In this document: in pieces, positions 38,095-48,895 of the stretch
Layout: the number at the start of each line of letters is the position of its first letter
Position numbering within the stretch: the stretch's first letter is position 1
DNA from: Paramecium pentaurelia
Taxonomy: Eukaryota; Ciliophora; Oligohymenophorea; Peniculida; Parameciidae
Direction of reading: 5' to 3'
DNA: 64,000 nucleotides
Assembly (NCBI GenBank): GCA_905183005.1
Contig: CAJJDO010000149.1
Span: 124,001-188,000, forward strand
The notes under the pieces: model-generated
Told to the model about the DNA's origin: nothing
Database searches by the model: none
The model's input: only the letters and a program-made list of their open reading frames with translations
Position numbers and translations under genes: made by a program

Positions 38095-39510
38095 TCACTA
38101 CACTTATCTAAACATACTGACTCCAACTTTATGTACTTATTCATACTTTTTATCAAGTTCTCCATTTTGATGAATACTGTGAGAATTAATATAATTATTA
38201 AGACCTATAGAATTATCATTCAAAAATGAGTAATTTTTACTTGTAGTAAAATTCATATTATTATAGTATATATGCTATTTACTAAGATCACTTATATGAG
38301 CTGTTGATTAAGATGAAAACAAAGGAACTTTAACTTTTTGATTCATAGCATCTGCAAAGGATTGTCTTTTTTATTCAAACTAAAATTATCTATTTATAAG
38401 ATGATTCGAATTAACAGTAGTAAGAGTATTGGTAGGAGTATTGTTGACTTATTCATAATAAATATCTGAAGGATTAACCTACAATTTTGTGATAGTTTTG
38501 AAACTCTTACTTTTGGCAATAAGAGTCATAATTTAAGAAACTGAAGATGATATTTTTTATGCACCAAAACCAGTCAGACTTTACAATTGTTAAGACCATA
38601 TATTTAAAAGACCAGCCTTTTTTCTTAGATAAGCAACACATGATAAAGCTAATATAGTCTAATCAGTTTGGAAATATAGTTAATCATCTATCAATATAAT
38701 TTAATAATACCTTTAATAATTTATAAAGCTATTTCAACATATTTACTTTCAACTTCTTAAACATATTATAAAATCTAATTTTCTTATAAATCTCTTAGTT
38801 TAATATGTTATTAATGAGTTGAATCCTTATTTTCTTTTTATTACTATTAACCTAAACTATCATCATCATCAATAACACCAAAAGATAATAAAGTTTCTAT
38901 TCTATCTAATAAAGTATTTCTTTGTAATTTCCATTCCAATTATTATATTAATAATCTTTCTGCATATTTAAAATCTTATGTATTAAATTGACTTATTTCA
39001 GGATGATTAATCATAGAGGCATATTTTTTAAGTTTGCTTATAAATGGAACTCTTTCATCAAGTTCTTATGCTTTAGCTGCTAACATAAGAGCTGTAGAAA
39101 CAAATAAATAAGTTTAATTTTCATTTACTGTAACCTTATTAAAATATTCATCAATATAATTGATAGCTAAAAAACATGTATTGATTGATAGATTAAGTCT
39201 TTCTGCCACTTATAAAATGAATTCTATGAATTATTATCGTTATTTAATAGGTCCAATTGGTTATCCCTCTATCATAATTCCTTGTAAAATTTTAATTGGA
39301 TTGAAAAATGCATTATATTTCATTTTAAGTGTTTTGTAAACTTTGGTGTTTGGCTAAAAGTTAATGATGAAATTTTACATTATTTAAAAATATGCCACAA
39401 TCTGTGCAAATCATTTTGTTTGAATAAATATGTCGATTTGTATGAGAACATCCAAATACTTCTTAGTATTATATACTATAATGATGCTCAAATGGTTCTA
39501 ATTAAGTCAT
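38095..39510 (-). CDS. Cyclin-box protein with N-terminal Cys/His cluster
   Basis: Introns 38688-38710 and 39354-39378 give 455 residues. The cyclin box starts near residue 90: RQQFIEFILQVAERLNLS, CFLAINYIDEYF, TALMLAAKAQELDERVPF (the conserved MRAIL-like and K/E positions present) and LLIQQLEWKLQ. A second cyclin fold (ILALSCVAYLRKKA) follows and then 150 residues of Ser/Asn/Gln-rich tail. The first 45 residues carry CSHTNRHIYSNKMICTDCG, a Cys/His arrangement unusual for cyclins. It would bind and activate a cyclin-dependent kinase; type (mitotic or transcriptional) is not decided. A CDK-related kinase lies at 54.1-55.5 kb but has no known link. Confidence 0.85.
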
Positions 39511-39594
39511 ATATACGTTAAATTTTATTTATAAATTAATAATAAAAATATCGAATAAATTGTGAAATAAACTAATAAATATGTATATTAATTT

Positions 39595-42500
39595 TCAAAC
39601 AAATTGTCTCATCATTGTAGTTCTTCTTTATTTAAGTTTTTCTTTAACTTGTCTTTTGAATTTCTTAATTATTTTATCTGGATTCTCTTCTTCAAAGAAA
39701 GCATCAAAATTAGACATTTGATCAATGCTAAATTAACTATCAACATCAGAATGAGTATCAAATTATTAAATATTATTATCAACCTTCTCAATCTTCAAAG
39801 CAGAGCTGGTCTCTTTGGTAAGAACACTACCTTATTAACTATGTTATATAAAAATTCTATTATAATATATTAATTAGTTACTTAATTTCATCTATAATAG
39901 ATTATATTTCTTTATTTTTAGGTTAAGCTATTTAAAGTAATTTCATTTTTCTTATAAGTTCACTTTTTTTAGATTCATAATAAATATATCGATCAGGTGA
40001 TTATACTTTATCTAATTTTTCATTTGATTAATGTATTTATTATGATTTATCACATAATTGAATTTCATTTTATAATAATAATTTACTCTTCTTTCTTTAT
40101 GCTAAATAATTATTTGGTATTATTTAATTTTTATCTTTGTCTTTTTTTACTAAAGATGGTTTCTTAACTTATTCTTAAATAGGAGTTAAACTAGACATAG
40201 ATGATGTTCTAACATTCCTAAATTTTTATAATTTAACAAAACTTTCGAATTTCTTTTTTTTATGATCATTTGATTTCTTTTTGATTTCCTCATCAGAATG
40301 TTTAATTAAATGTTAAGACTTTCTAAATCCATCAGATAATTCTACACTATGATGATCTTTACATTCATCAATCTTCATTTCATAATCATCATCAGCTATC
40401 CATTATCCTCTTTTTCTTAATTATGCTTTTTCTTTCTCTTATTCAACTATCTTTTTAATATCTTCCATTTCCTCTTCATAATCATCTACATCTGAACTAT
40501 ATTCTATATCTTCATCACTTGAATTTTAAGTAAATGTGATATTTTAGAAGTACTTTTTAATAGCAACAGCATTAAATTAAACTTCCTTTATATGAGATAG
40601 AGCTTTAAACTATTATTTAACTACTCTTCTTTAATATGTTGGATTTCTAGGATTCTTAAAATTGTAAGTCTCTAAAATAATTGAAATTTTTTCAGGTATA
40701 TACAAAGTCTTTTTACAATTAATAGCTAAATGTTTTTTACTTTCACAAATATAACATTTTAATTAATATTTAACATAATTATTATTAAATAGAACTTGAT
40801 GTCGGATTTCAAAGAATTTCTATTTATCTATTGAATATTTCTCTAATCTTTTTAAAAATTAAATTCTAGATAATTTATATATAACTGAATATGTTAAACA
40901 ACGAGCAGAAGCTGTTCTTTTATAACCAGTAATAAATGCAACTATTCCAAATATTCCTTATTTCATAATATGTAATTTTATTCTCTTTTCACTATCTAAA
41001 TATATTTCTACAGAACCCTTTGTTAAAAAGAAGACTGGAAAATCATCTATTTCTTCTCTCTCTTGAAATATCACTTCTTCTTAAGAATAATATTATTATT
41101 AAATATCTTATGCTAATTCAATTAATAGATCTTATTAAAATTAACTAAAGAATTGATTATGATTGAACATTTTGCCTAAAGTTTAATAAATTAATTCTTC
41201 TTTAAGAGCAGGAGCTAATTTTAATATCATGGCTTATTCTAATTCATGATCTCTTGCTTTTTCTGTTTCCCATAGATGATATAAGTAGGCTTCAATTCTA
41301 GCTTTTAATTTTCTATCTACATTGTGTTCTCTCATGAATCTTTCAATTGCATTAACATATTTTCTAGAATAAATAATGTTTTAAGAAATACTGAAATTTC
41401 TATTTATTTTCATTCTATTAATTAATCATTTCCCAAATTGCATTAACAGAATAAGCAAAAACAATACAAGAGATAAATTATGTCACTACAGTAACAACAA
41501 CTTCCCAAGCATTTTTTGGAGTCACATCTCCATATCCAACTGATATCATAGTAGTAACTGCCCAATAAAATGAATATAAATGTAATTCAAATATGTGTTG
41601 TTATAATGTAGTATATCCACCATGCATTGTTATTAAATCACTTTCACTTAACCAAGATGCACTGTCATATCCTTTTTTTAATTCCCTTCTTCCAATAAAA
41701 AAAAATACACAAGCAAATAAATGACATAACCATGTAATAGTCAACATAACAACTAAAAATCTATATTTTGCTAATTTTGAAGGTTCTAATTATAGATATT
41801 CTTATATCATTTTACTAGTTTTAAAGACTTCGTAAATTTTAAGAATGAATAAAAATATTTCAAATCCAAAATATCTATTATAATGAAGAAATGTACGATA
41901 TTCAATTAAACAACATAATGGTATCAAATCTAAGATAAGATAAGTTCTTAAATAGTTTAATGCAATTTGTTTTCTACCACTAACTAAATATCCTTATTTG
42001 TAATAAGCAATATTAAAAGTAAGAGCAATATCAATAATAAATATTACTAATCCTAAATTTAATGTATATGTTTCAAAAATCTAATAGTTTTAATAGTCAA
42101 TTGATTTATTCTCTAGTATAAGAGGTTGATATGCAAAAACAAAAGGTATTTAAAAGAAGAATATGATTACTAACACACTATTTAATACCTACCAAAATAT
42201 ATAAAATTAAGAATCTGGTTCAAGAACTTTGACTTTATGAATGTACTTTTAGACATCTTTTAGAAATCCCTCTTTTTCAGTCTCATATACATAATCATTA
42301 AATAATTCTTTTTATCTAAGATCAATGATCTAGGCCATTGTAACCTTATTTTAAGATTTCTTTCCTCCAAAACATCTTTAAAATATATTTGGTTATTATC
42401 TCTTCATTTCTATTGTATTTCTGCATATAATAGTTTAATTAGCCATTGTAGGAATTACTTTGGCTCTAGAATATTGATCATCATCTATCATGGATTGATA

Positions 42501-42620
42501 TAAGAAGTCATCATCGTTTACAATCTGTTCCATTAGGATTTCACTATATGTTCTATTAGCGATTTCTATTTGATTTTGAACTGGCTTTGGAAAATGAAAA
42601 CCAGAATCCTAGTCACTCAT
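39595..42620 (-). CDS. K channel, six-TM type with CNBD-like domain and zinc knuckle
   Basis: Introns 39857-39881 and 41364-41391 give 990 residues. Six transmembrane segments begin near residue 145 (FWQVLNSVLVIIFFFQIPFV) and the pore TTMISVGYGDVTP lies at about residue 360. S4 is weak (ILKIYEVFKTSK), implying little voltage dependence. The CNBD-like fold is near residues 500-600 (FPVFFLTKGSVEIYL, IFGIVAFITG, KRTASARC); the usual ligand-contacting FGE/RxA residues are only partly kept. CYICESKKHLAINC at about residue 612 is a perfect C-x2-C-x4-H-x4-C zinc knuckle. The long tail is acidic then Lys-rich. Without the second intron the frame would stop at 39788; with it a further well-coded 60 residues follow, ending RRTTMMRQFV. 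Confidence 0.9.
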
Positions 42621-42646
42621 TAATAAATTTATAAAAAATATAAGGA
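42621..42646. promoter_or_regulatory. 26-bp divergent promoter gap
   Basis: Only 26 bp separate the ATG of the K channel (minus, 42618-42620) from the ATG of the EF-hand gene (plus, 42647-42649). Any core promoter and both 5' UTRs must lie here or overlap coding sequence. Confidence 0.55.
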
Positions 42647-43065
42647 ATGGGTCCAACTTAAGGCAAAGAAGTATAAAATTGTAAATGATTCAGTTATCTC
42701 CATAAATGAGAGAGAGAGTATTAAAGTTATTTGCAAGATTCGATGTAGATGGATCAAAGTCAATTGAGAAGTCAGAAACAATAAAATATTGGTATATATA
42801 TAAATGTCAATGGTAATGAAGGAAGAGTAATTTTGCAAAATTGAATACAGAAGAATTGTTTAAGTCAGTAGATACTGATAATAGTGGTACAATATCTGAA
42901 GAAGAGTGGTTAAACTTTTGGACATCAGTATTACGTAGTGGACATACAGAAGAAGATATAGCAGATGAAGTAAACTATGTCTAAATATCTGCATTTTAGT
43001 TAGAAAGTATTGAATCTGGATCTTCATGGGTAAAATTCGAGAATTTGGAAAACAAAAAAGGTTGA
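42647..43065 (+). CDS. EF-hand calcium-binding protein
   Basis: 121 residues; introns 42671-42693 (CAG acceptor) and 42792-42821 (AAG acceptor). Two EF-hand loops are visible: DVDGSKSIEKSE at about residues 30-41 and DTDNSGTISEEE at about residues 67-78, both with Asp at positions 1 and 3, Ser at 5, and a Glu at 12, so calcium binding is expected. The rest is short helices, ending FENLENKKG. No signal peptide or myristoylation start. Divergent to a K channel with a 26-bp gap, which suggests co-expression. Confidence 0.85.
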
Positions 43066-43107
43066 AGTTGATCATCAATATACAAATATAAAAATATTAT
43101 ATAAATA

Positions 43108-44541
43108 ATGTTATAATTTAGAAGAACTATTTTTCATTAAAATGAAGACCCAGTAATGTGGAAATAAGATAATCACCCTCCACCTCTTCCATTATAATAA
43201 CAAATTACAATTCAATTGTGCTTTATCCAGGGAATGTATTAATGAAATAATATAACAAATTTATCCCTGTCTATTTGGAAATATGTCCAGAGAGATTATA
43301 TAAAAGAATTTCATCAAATCAACATATTTATTGTTCTTTATACAAGTGTATATTGAAAAAATTTACATTTTATGAATAAGTTCTACCAAATCATAAATAT
43401 GGCATTACACTACAATAAAGATATTAATAGGAGACATTTCTTTTAGATTCAGAAAAGGAATTTAGAAAATGGTTTCTATTATTCAAAAGATATTTTTTTT
43501 TGGATAAATTTAAACAAAAATTTAAAGTACTTAACAGATCTAAAATGACAGATCCTTTATTTGGATAATGCTATTATAATTGCATTCATAGTAATAATTA
43601 TAAATTAGTTAAATTGATTGATAAAACAATCATAACAAATTATTAATTGTAATGTTTAAGTAAAGCAATAAGTAACCTTCGTAAATTGAAGAATTATTTT
43701 AATAACATAGTTATCCTTTGATAATATTTTTAATGAACTTTATAAAGATGATTCAAATATTTATATTGTTTACAATCATTATCAGGGTTTAGATATGAGA
43801 AATTGAATAAAAGAGAATTCTTAAAATTTTGAAGAGAGATTAGTTGCTTAAATTATGTTCAATCTTCTAACGGCAATTTCTCATATGCATTCCAGAGGAG
43901 TGTTTCATAGAGATATCAAACTAGATAGTATTCTAATTTAGAGTCAATTGCCTTCTGTCTTATTGACTAATTTCTGCTATTCAGAAACCTAAATTTCTTA
44001 AACCCAATACAAGAAATGTGGAACACCAGGATTTATTGCACCGGAGATCTTTAAAACAAAACTGTACACTCCGAAAGCAGATATATTCAGTTTCGGTTGT
44101 TTGTTTTATGTGCTATGTTTTGAACAAACTCCCTTTTAGTGGATCTACATAAGAAGAGATACTATAGAAGAATGAGTCAGCTCTTATTAATTATTAAATT
44201 TAGTATTGTATTATTAGTTAAAGAAGGAAGTAACTATGTAGGAATGTGTCATCTTCAGGGATAAATTTGTTGAAGGGTCTTCTGATTTCTGATCCTGATT
44301 AGAGATCATCTGCTTAATAGGCTATACAACATAATTGGTTTATTAAGATCGGTACTAAACAAAAGGCAAAGTTCCATTAAAATATTATAAAAGGAAAGTA
44401 TTTTGAACAATAATTGAAAATTCGTTTGATATTACTCATAGGTATACTAAGAATTGTTATTTTTTAGTATTCTATATCAGGTTCCATCTAGTATATCAAT
44501 TGAAGATAGAGTAGAAAAGGAGTTCAGGAGTGTTAACTTGA
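43108..44541 (+). CDS. Predicted pseudokinase with N-terminal PH-like domain (some exon joints unresolved)
   Basis: Starts MLQFRRTIFHQNEDP. A PH-like region follows (LYKRISSNQHIYCS ... FLLDSEKEFRKWFLLFKRYF, with the C-terminal Trp helix). The kinase domain has a degenerate N-lobe (LFGQCYYNCIHSNNYKLVKLI, no GxGxxG), a catalytic loop GVFHRDIKLDSIL, and in place of DFG the sequence TNFCYSE, so the Mg-binding Asp is Asn. GTPGFIAPEIF and DIFSFGCLFYVL are kept, and the end is GLLISDPDQRSSAQQAIQHNWF. Resolved introns: 43787-43813 and 44442-44467. Frame jumps at about 43150-43230, 43719 and 44145-44260 remain unexplained. Probably a scaffold or regulatory kinase. Confidence 0.65.
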
Positions 44542-44670
44542 AAGATAGATTACAAAAATTCAATTCAATTTAGGTAAAACCTTCAAAACTTAGACACTAA
44601 TTAATGAATATATATATATAAAGTAGAATTATGAATTGGCTTATTTATACTTATACTTGTTATGTTTAAA

Positions 44671-45074
44671 TCATGCTGCTTTACTAAATACTATTTAATC
44701 TCTATGTTTTTCAACGTGATCGAGTAATTCTTCTAAATCAGCTCCACTTACTTCCATATCCTGAGCGATATTTTTGAGATGAACTTTAAATTTATCAAAT
44801 TGCTAATTTGTAATATTTAAGTCTTTATGAACTTCAACTAGATCTCTAATGATTTCTAAGATTATACATACCTGCCAGTGTATTAAGTATTCTTATCACC
44901 CATCATTTAAGAAAAGAATCTCTTCTATTGATATCTAACACGACTCATATCAGCTTTCAAAAACTTGTCTCTTAACAACTTATCAAATAAGACTTTATAA
45001 TAGAATTAATCGATCAATTCAGACACTTGTTGATCACCTCCAAATCTCTCGTATAGTGGTTTCTTATTGTCCAT
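44671..45074 (-). CDS. Truncated hemoglobin (2-on-2 globin)
   Basis: 125 residues with one 26-nt intron (44846-44871). Family signs: LYERFGG at the start, QFYYKVL with the B9 Phe/B10 Tyr pair, YQQKRFFSQMMG in the E-helix region, YTGRDLVEVHKDL containing the proximal His, and no full A or D helix. This is the group I truncated hemoglobin first described in Paramecium caudatum. It binds O2 (and NO) in the cytoplasm. Opposite in orientation to SmD3, with 79 bp between the starts. Confidence 0.93.
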
Positions 45075-45153
45075 TTCTTTAAAATCTTTTATTTATTTAT
45101 TTATATATATATATAAGTATATTTATACTAATATTAAATATTTTATAATTAAA

Positions 45154-45573
45154 ATGTCTTTAGGTGTCCCTCTTAAAATTATGCATGAAGCAGTTCATCA
45201 TATAGTAACAGTTGAACTTAAAACAGGTGAGATGTTCACTGGATATATGGCAGAAGCAGAAGTAACTTTAAATATGATTAATAGGATACAATGAATGTCA
45301 GATTAGATGAGGTATAGATGGTTACTAGAGATGGAAGACCTATGTCATTAGAATAAGTTTATTTGAGAGGCAGTTAGATTAGATTTGTTGTGATTCCAGA
45401 TGTGTTTAAATATGCACCTATGTTCAAGAAGATTAGAGCAAATGCTAAGAGCAAGAATATGTAATAAATAAGAGAGAAGGCTAGATAAGTTAGAGGTATG
45501 AAATTTTTATCATTTAATAATAGAGGAATTGGTACCTCGTATCAAATAAGGTTTGGAGTAGTAGAAGAAATGA
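45154..45573 (+). CDS. Small nuclear ribonucleoprotein Sm D3
   Basis: 122 residues; introns 45262-45284 and 45496-45523. Starts MSLGVPLKIMHEAVHHIVTV; the Sm1 motif (TGEMFTGYMAEAEDTMNV) and Sm2 motif (YLRGSQIRFVVIP) are both clear, followed by the PDVFKYAPMFK extension seen in SmD3 and a basic tail ending QGLEQQKK rather than the Arg-Gly repeat of animals. Part of the heptameric Sm ring on spliceosomal snRNAs. Confidence 0.95.
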
Positions 45574-46056
45574 TAAATGAATATCAATTGTAATTTTAAG
45601 TTTAAATATTAAATTTTTAATGTCTATAGATTTATTTATTCTAATTAATAGACTTTGAAAGTGAGAGTATATTAAAAAATGAGTAATCCAAAAATTGAAT
45701 AATGATTGTAATCAAGATTGTCTAAATTAAAGAATCAATTTATTTTTTAATAGTTAATGTCAATCTGAAATTGCACATTAAAATAAACTCTTTAAAAATT
45801 GTACTTTTCTGGACATATAATTAATACAATTATTTTTATGATCTTATTATATAATTAAGTGGAAAAACAATTAATTTTGTATTTAAGGTATGTAAAGATT
45901 ATGGAGTAAGGATTTTTGCAATTAAAGATTATCTTTTCTATTGTTAGATATTTATTTATATTTATATATATAATAATTATATGATAAAAAGAAAATGGTT
46001 CTAATTGAATTATTATAAATTATGTAATTCGTTTTTAATATTATATATATATAAAT
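45574..46056. other. AT-rich intergenic region
   Basis: 483 bp between two plus-strand genes. Consists of A/T runs with an ATATAT stretch near 45967 and 46043; no coding signal. Confidence 0.5.
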
Positions 46057-46997
46057 ATGCGTGCATCTCACATTTTATTGCTCATTGTTGCTATCAAGGC
46101 AGTCAAGTTTTTAGACGAACCAGCTGTATTATTGGAAGATGAGGAAAAACCATACATGCAAATCACAATCTTTGCCCAATAATCTTCATTGTTTACAGAG
46201 GAGGAATTAGCAAGAAACTCAGAACCTGCCAAACAATATGAATCTGGATTCAATTATGAAGATGAAAATTAATCATCCTTAAATAGTGCTGATTAATCTT
46301 AAGTCTTTTTGGCTGCTTAATATGAAAAAGATTTACCAGCCACTGGAGATTGTGTTGTACTTTACTCTTCATGCGATTTCAAAGGCACATCTGGAAAAGT
46401 ATGTAAAGCTGAAGATGCTATGAACTTCTAAATTCCAGTCTTCTCCATATATGTTCCAATTGGGTAACATTATCTTTAATAATTTAGATAATAATTCACA
46501 ACATTAGATTCTATTAAAAATGAATAATTGGCTTTTTTGACAAGTGAAAAATGTTTAACAGAACCACTTGTTATGGCTGATACATAAAAAGATGTATTCA
46601 TTGCAAAACCATCATAATCATTGACTGGATCAGATAATACATCAAGTAGTATTATATATTTATTTTTAATAATAAAGGTGATATAACTACTGCACCATAA
46701 CCATAAGTGATCTAAGAAACATAAGAATAAATTGAAGTACCATAAGTTTAAGAAGAACAATAAGTGAATATTGATTAAGTATAAGAATAATAAGTGTAAT
46801 AAACAGAGTAAGTATAAGAATAATAATAATAAGTAGAAGTTGATGCTTAATAATAAGAATAATAATAATAATAATAAGATTAATAATTATCTGAAACCCC
46901 TTAAATTTAATAAAATGAAACATAAAGTTAAGAATAATAAGTTTCAGTAGATAATGTACCTTAAGCTGCTGAAGCACTTGTTGGACAAACTTAATGA
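46057..46997 (+). CDS. Secreted Gln-rich protein, possible crystallin-like granule protein
   Basis: 303 residues, one 29-nt intron (46649-46677, AAG acceptor). Residues 1-17 (MRASHILLLIVAIKAV) form a signal peptide. A pro-region follows with acidic/Ser sequence. Residues about 100-200 contain DCVVLYSSCDFKGTSGKVC and a later TSEKC, spacing that resembles a beta/gamma-crystallin-type fold as found in ciliate dense-core granule proteins (resemblance by eye only). The last 100 residues are almost all Gln, Glu and Val, with runs of TAA codons. Likely secretory-granule cargo; two or three disulfides are possible. Other explanations: surface or mucus protein. Confidence 0.55.
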
Positions 46998-47053
46998 GAC
47001 AATATAAAACAACAAATATAAATTTAATATATAATAATTATTGTCTAATATTA

Positions 47054-48531
47054 ATGAGTAGCGACACAAAAAAATTAATGAATGATTTTCGTATGGCTCA
47101 TTTTTCAGTTGGCTTTGATAAATGTATAATCAATTACCTTTCATTTTAGCTTCTGGTAGTACAAACTACTTAGATGATTATATTGCAAAAAAACCAGATA
47201 AGGAATTACCAGCAACTGAAGAAGCAAAACATTTTGAAGCATATATCGCAAATCCTCGAAAAGCTCATTTTGAATTAGGAGAGGATAATGTTAATTATTA
47301 ATCTATTGCAAAATTATCATTTAATCCTAAAGAATCATAAAAAGCACAACTGTCTGAAGAAACTTAAAAAGATTTACGTAATCATCATTTTAAATTGGGA
47401 TTTCACAGTGTTCCAAGTGAGACTGAATATTCATAATATAAGAATTAACCATTAGATATTCAAAAAAAACAATAAGTAAATATTCGTAAACATCATCATG
47501 ATTTTGGAGATCTGAAAACATACTTTACAACTACATATCAAGATACAAATAAAGAATATAAAGTTGAAAAAGAAGAATATCATGCCCCTGATATTCGTAA
47601 GACTAATATATAAATTGGAAATGTATCATTTATTAATGATTTTAGAATCCAATAGATTATACTACTCATTACACTCGATATCATGATGGGTAATAGAATT
47701 CAAAAACAAATGATAAAGGAAATCTAGAAAAATTTCTAAAAGAGTCTCATCTTGTCTTAGGTGAAGATCCTTCAGTCAAAACTTCACAAAATAAAGATGC
47801 TTTCTAAGGATAATAGAATAAAGAAGTCATTAGAGTTAATAAAGATGTCTTATTAGATTTAAGAACAGCACATTTTGATTTTGCTTATCAAAAATCAGAT
47901 ATGCCATAAACAACAAAATAATCTATGTTTTAAAAAACAGCTATTGCTGTATCTTAACCAAACTTACCAACTTGCTCATTGACTATAGGTACACATGGAT
48001 TTTTGAATGATCGATATTATCAAACAAGTTATAATACTAACTATCCAAATCCAAATACTTAAAAACCTGAACTAGCTAAAGATCCTAGAATCTCAGCTGT
48101 TAAATTTGGAGATGAATAAGTAGATTATAATACTGAAAACAATAGAAAGTAATATAAATTAATATTTTAGTTATTAAATACCAGAAAAGGTTGATTAGTT
48201 CAAATTAGATAAAAATTAAATTAGAGATTTAAGATAACATCATTTTTAATTAGGAACTGATCCTATAGAATATCCTTAAAAAATTAGTCAAATTACTCCA
48301 CATCCTAACACTTTAAGTGAAGAATAACTCAAAGACTTAAGAAGATAACATTTTGTTTATGGCAGTTAGTTAGGCACATATAATACTCATAATTCATAAT
48401 ATGGCACTAAATAAGGTCCTCCAAATAAGTTAGACCCATAATTATAGAAAGATTTGAGAATGCACCATTTTGAAGAAGATGGAGAAAGAGTTTTTTAAAC
48501 TTCCTACAGGGCCATGCAGCCAATATAATGA
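47054..48531 (+). CDS. Repeat protein with about nine DLRxxHFxxG units, possible axonemal protein
   Basis: 468 residues, introns 47124-47149, 47623-47645 and 48149-48170. The chain is built of a repeated segment: FRMAHFSVG, PRKAHFELG, DLRNHHFKLG, NIRKHHHDFG, ESHLVLG, DLRTAHFDFA, DLRQHHFQLG, DLRRQHFVYG and DLRMHHFEED, spaced 35-65 residues apart, each followed by Tyr/Thr-rich sequence such as TYFTTTYQDT or FQTSYRAM. No signal peptide, no TM helix. Short repeats with a basic-HF core and Tyr-rich linkers look like microtubule-associated ciliary proteins; this is inference. Nothing enzymatic. Confidence 0.7.
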
Positions 48532-48895
48532 TTAATTATGATATTCATTTTTAATAAATGAAATATAATCAAAAAATAATATTGGATGAATTTAATCATA
48601 AAATACTTTATTGTTTAATCTTATTTATTTTTTATTGTAAGATATTGAGTTTGATTGTGAGAATTAATAGAAATTCTTTTTTAAATATTTGAATTCTTGT
48701 TTAATTATATTTCTAATAACAATATATTTTACATTAGGAATGTGATTATTCAAAAGATTTATTGAATTTCAATCATTGTATTATGTTAAAGTAAATGATT
48801 ATATGAAATATATATACATTAGTCATTTATCATATATTAATTAATGGCAAGAATTTAAAAACCAAAATTTTTTATTTAAAAAAATATCTTAAGAA
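48532..48895. other. AT-rich intergenic region
   Basis: 364 bp between plus-strand genes, without ORFs of note. A small ATG frame (MARIQKPKFFI..) at 48843 runs about 20 codons to a TGA just before the L4 start; not annotated. Confidence 0.5.

Noticed and set aside
46687..46977. Minus-strand hydrophobic ORF (Leu/Ile-rich)
   Set aside because: It is the reverse complement of the TAA-rich polyglutamine region, which naturally reads as Leu/Ile.
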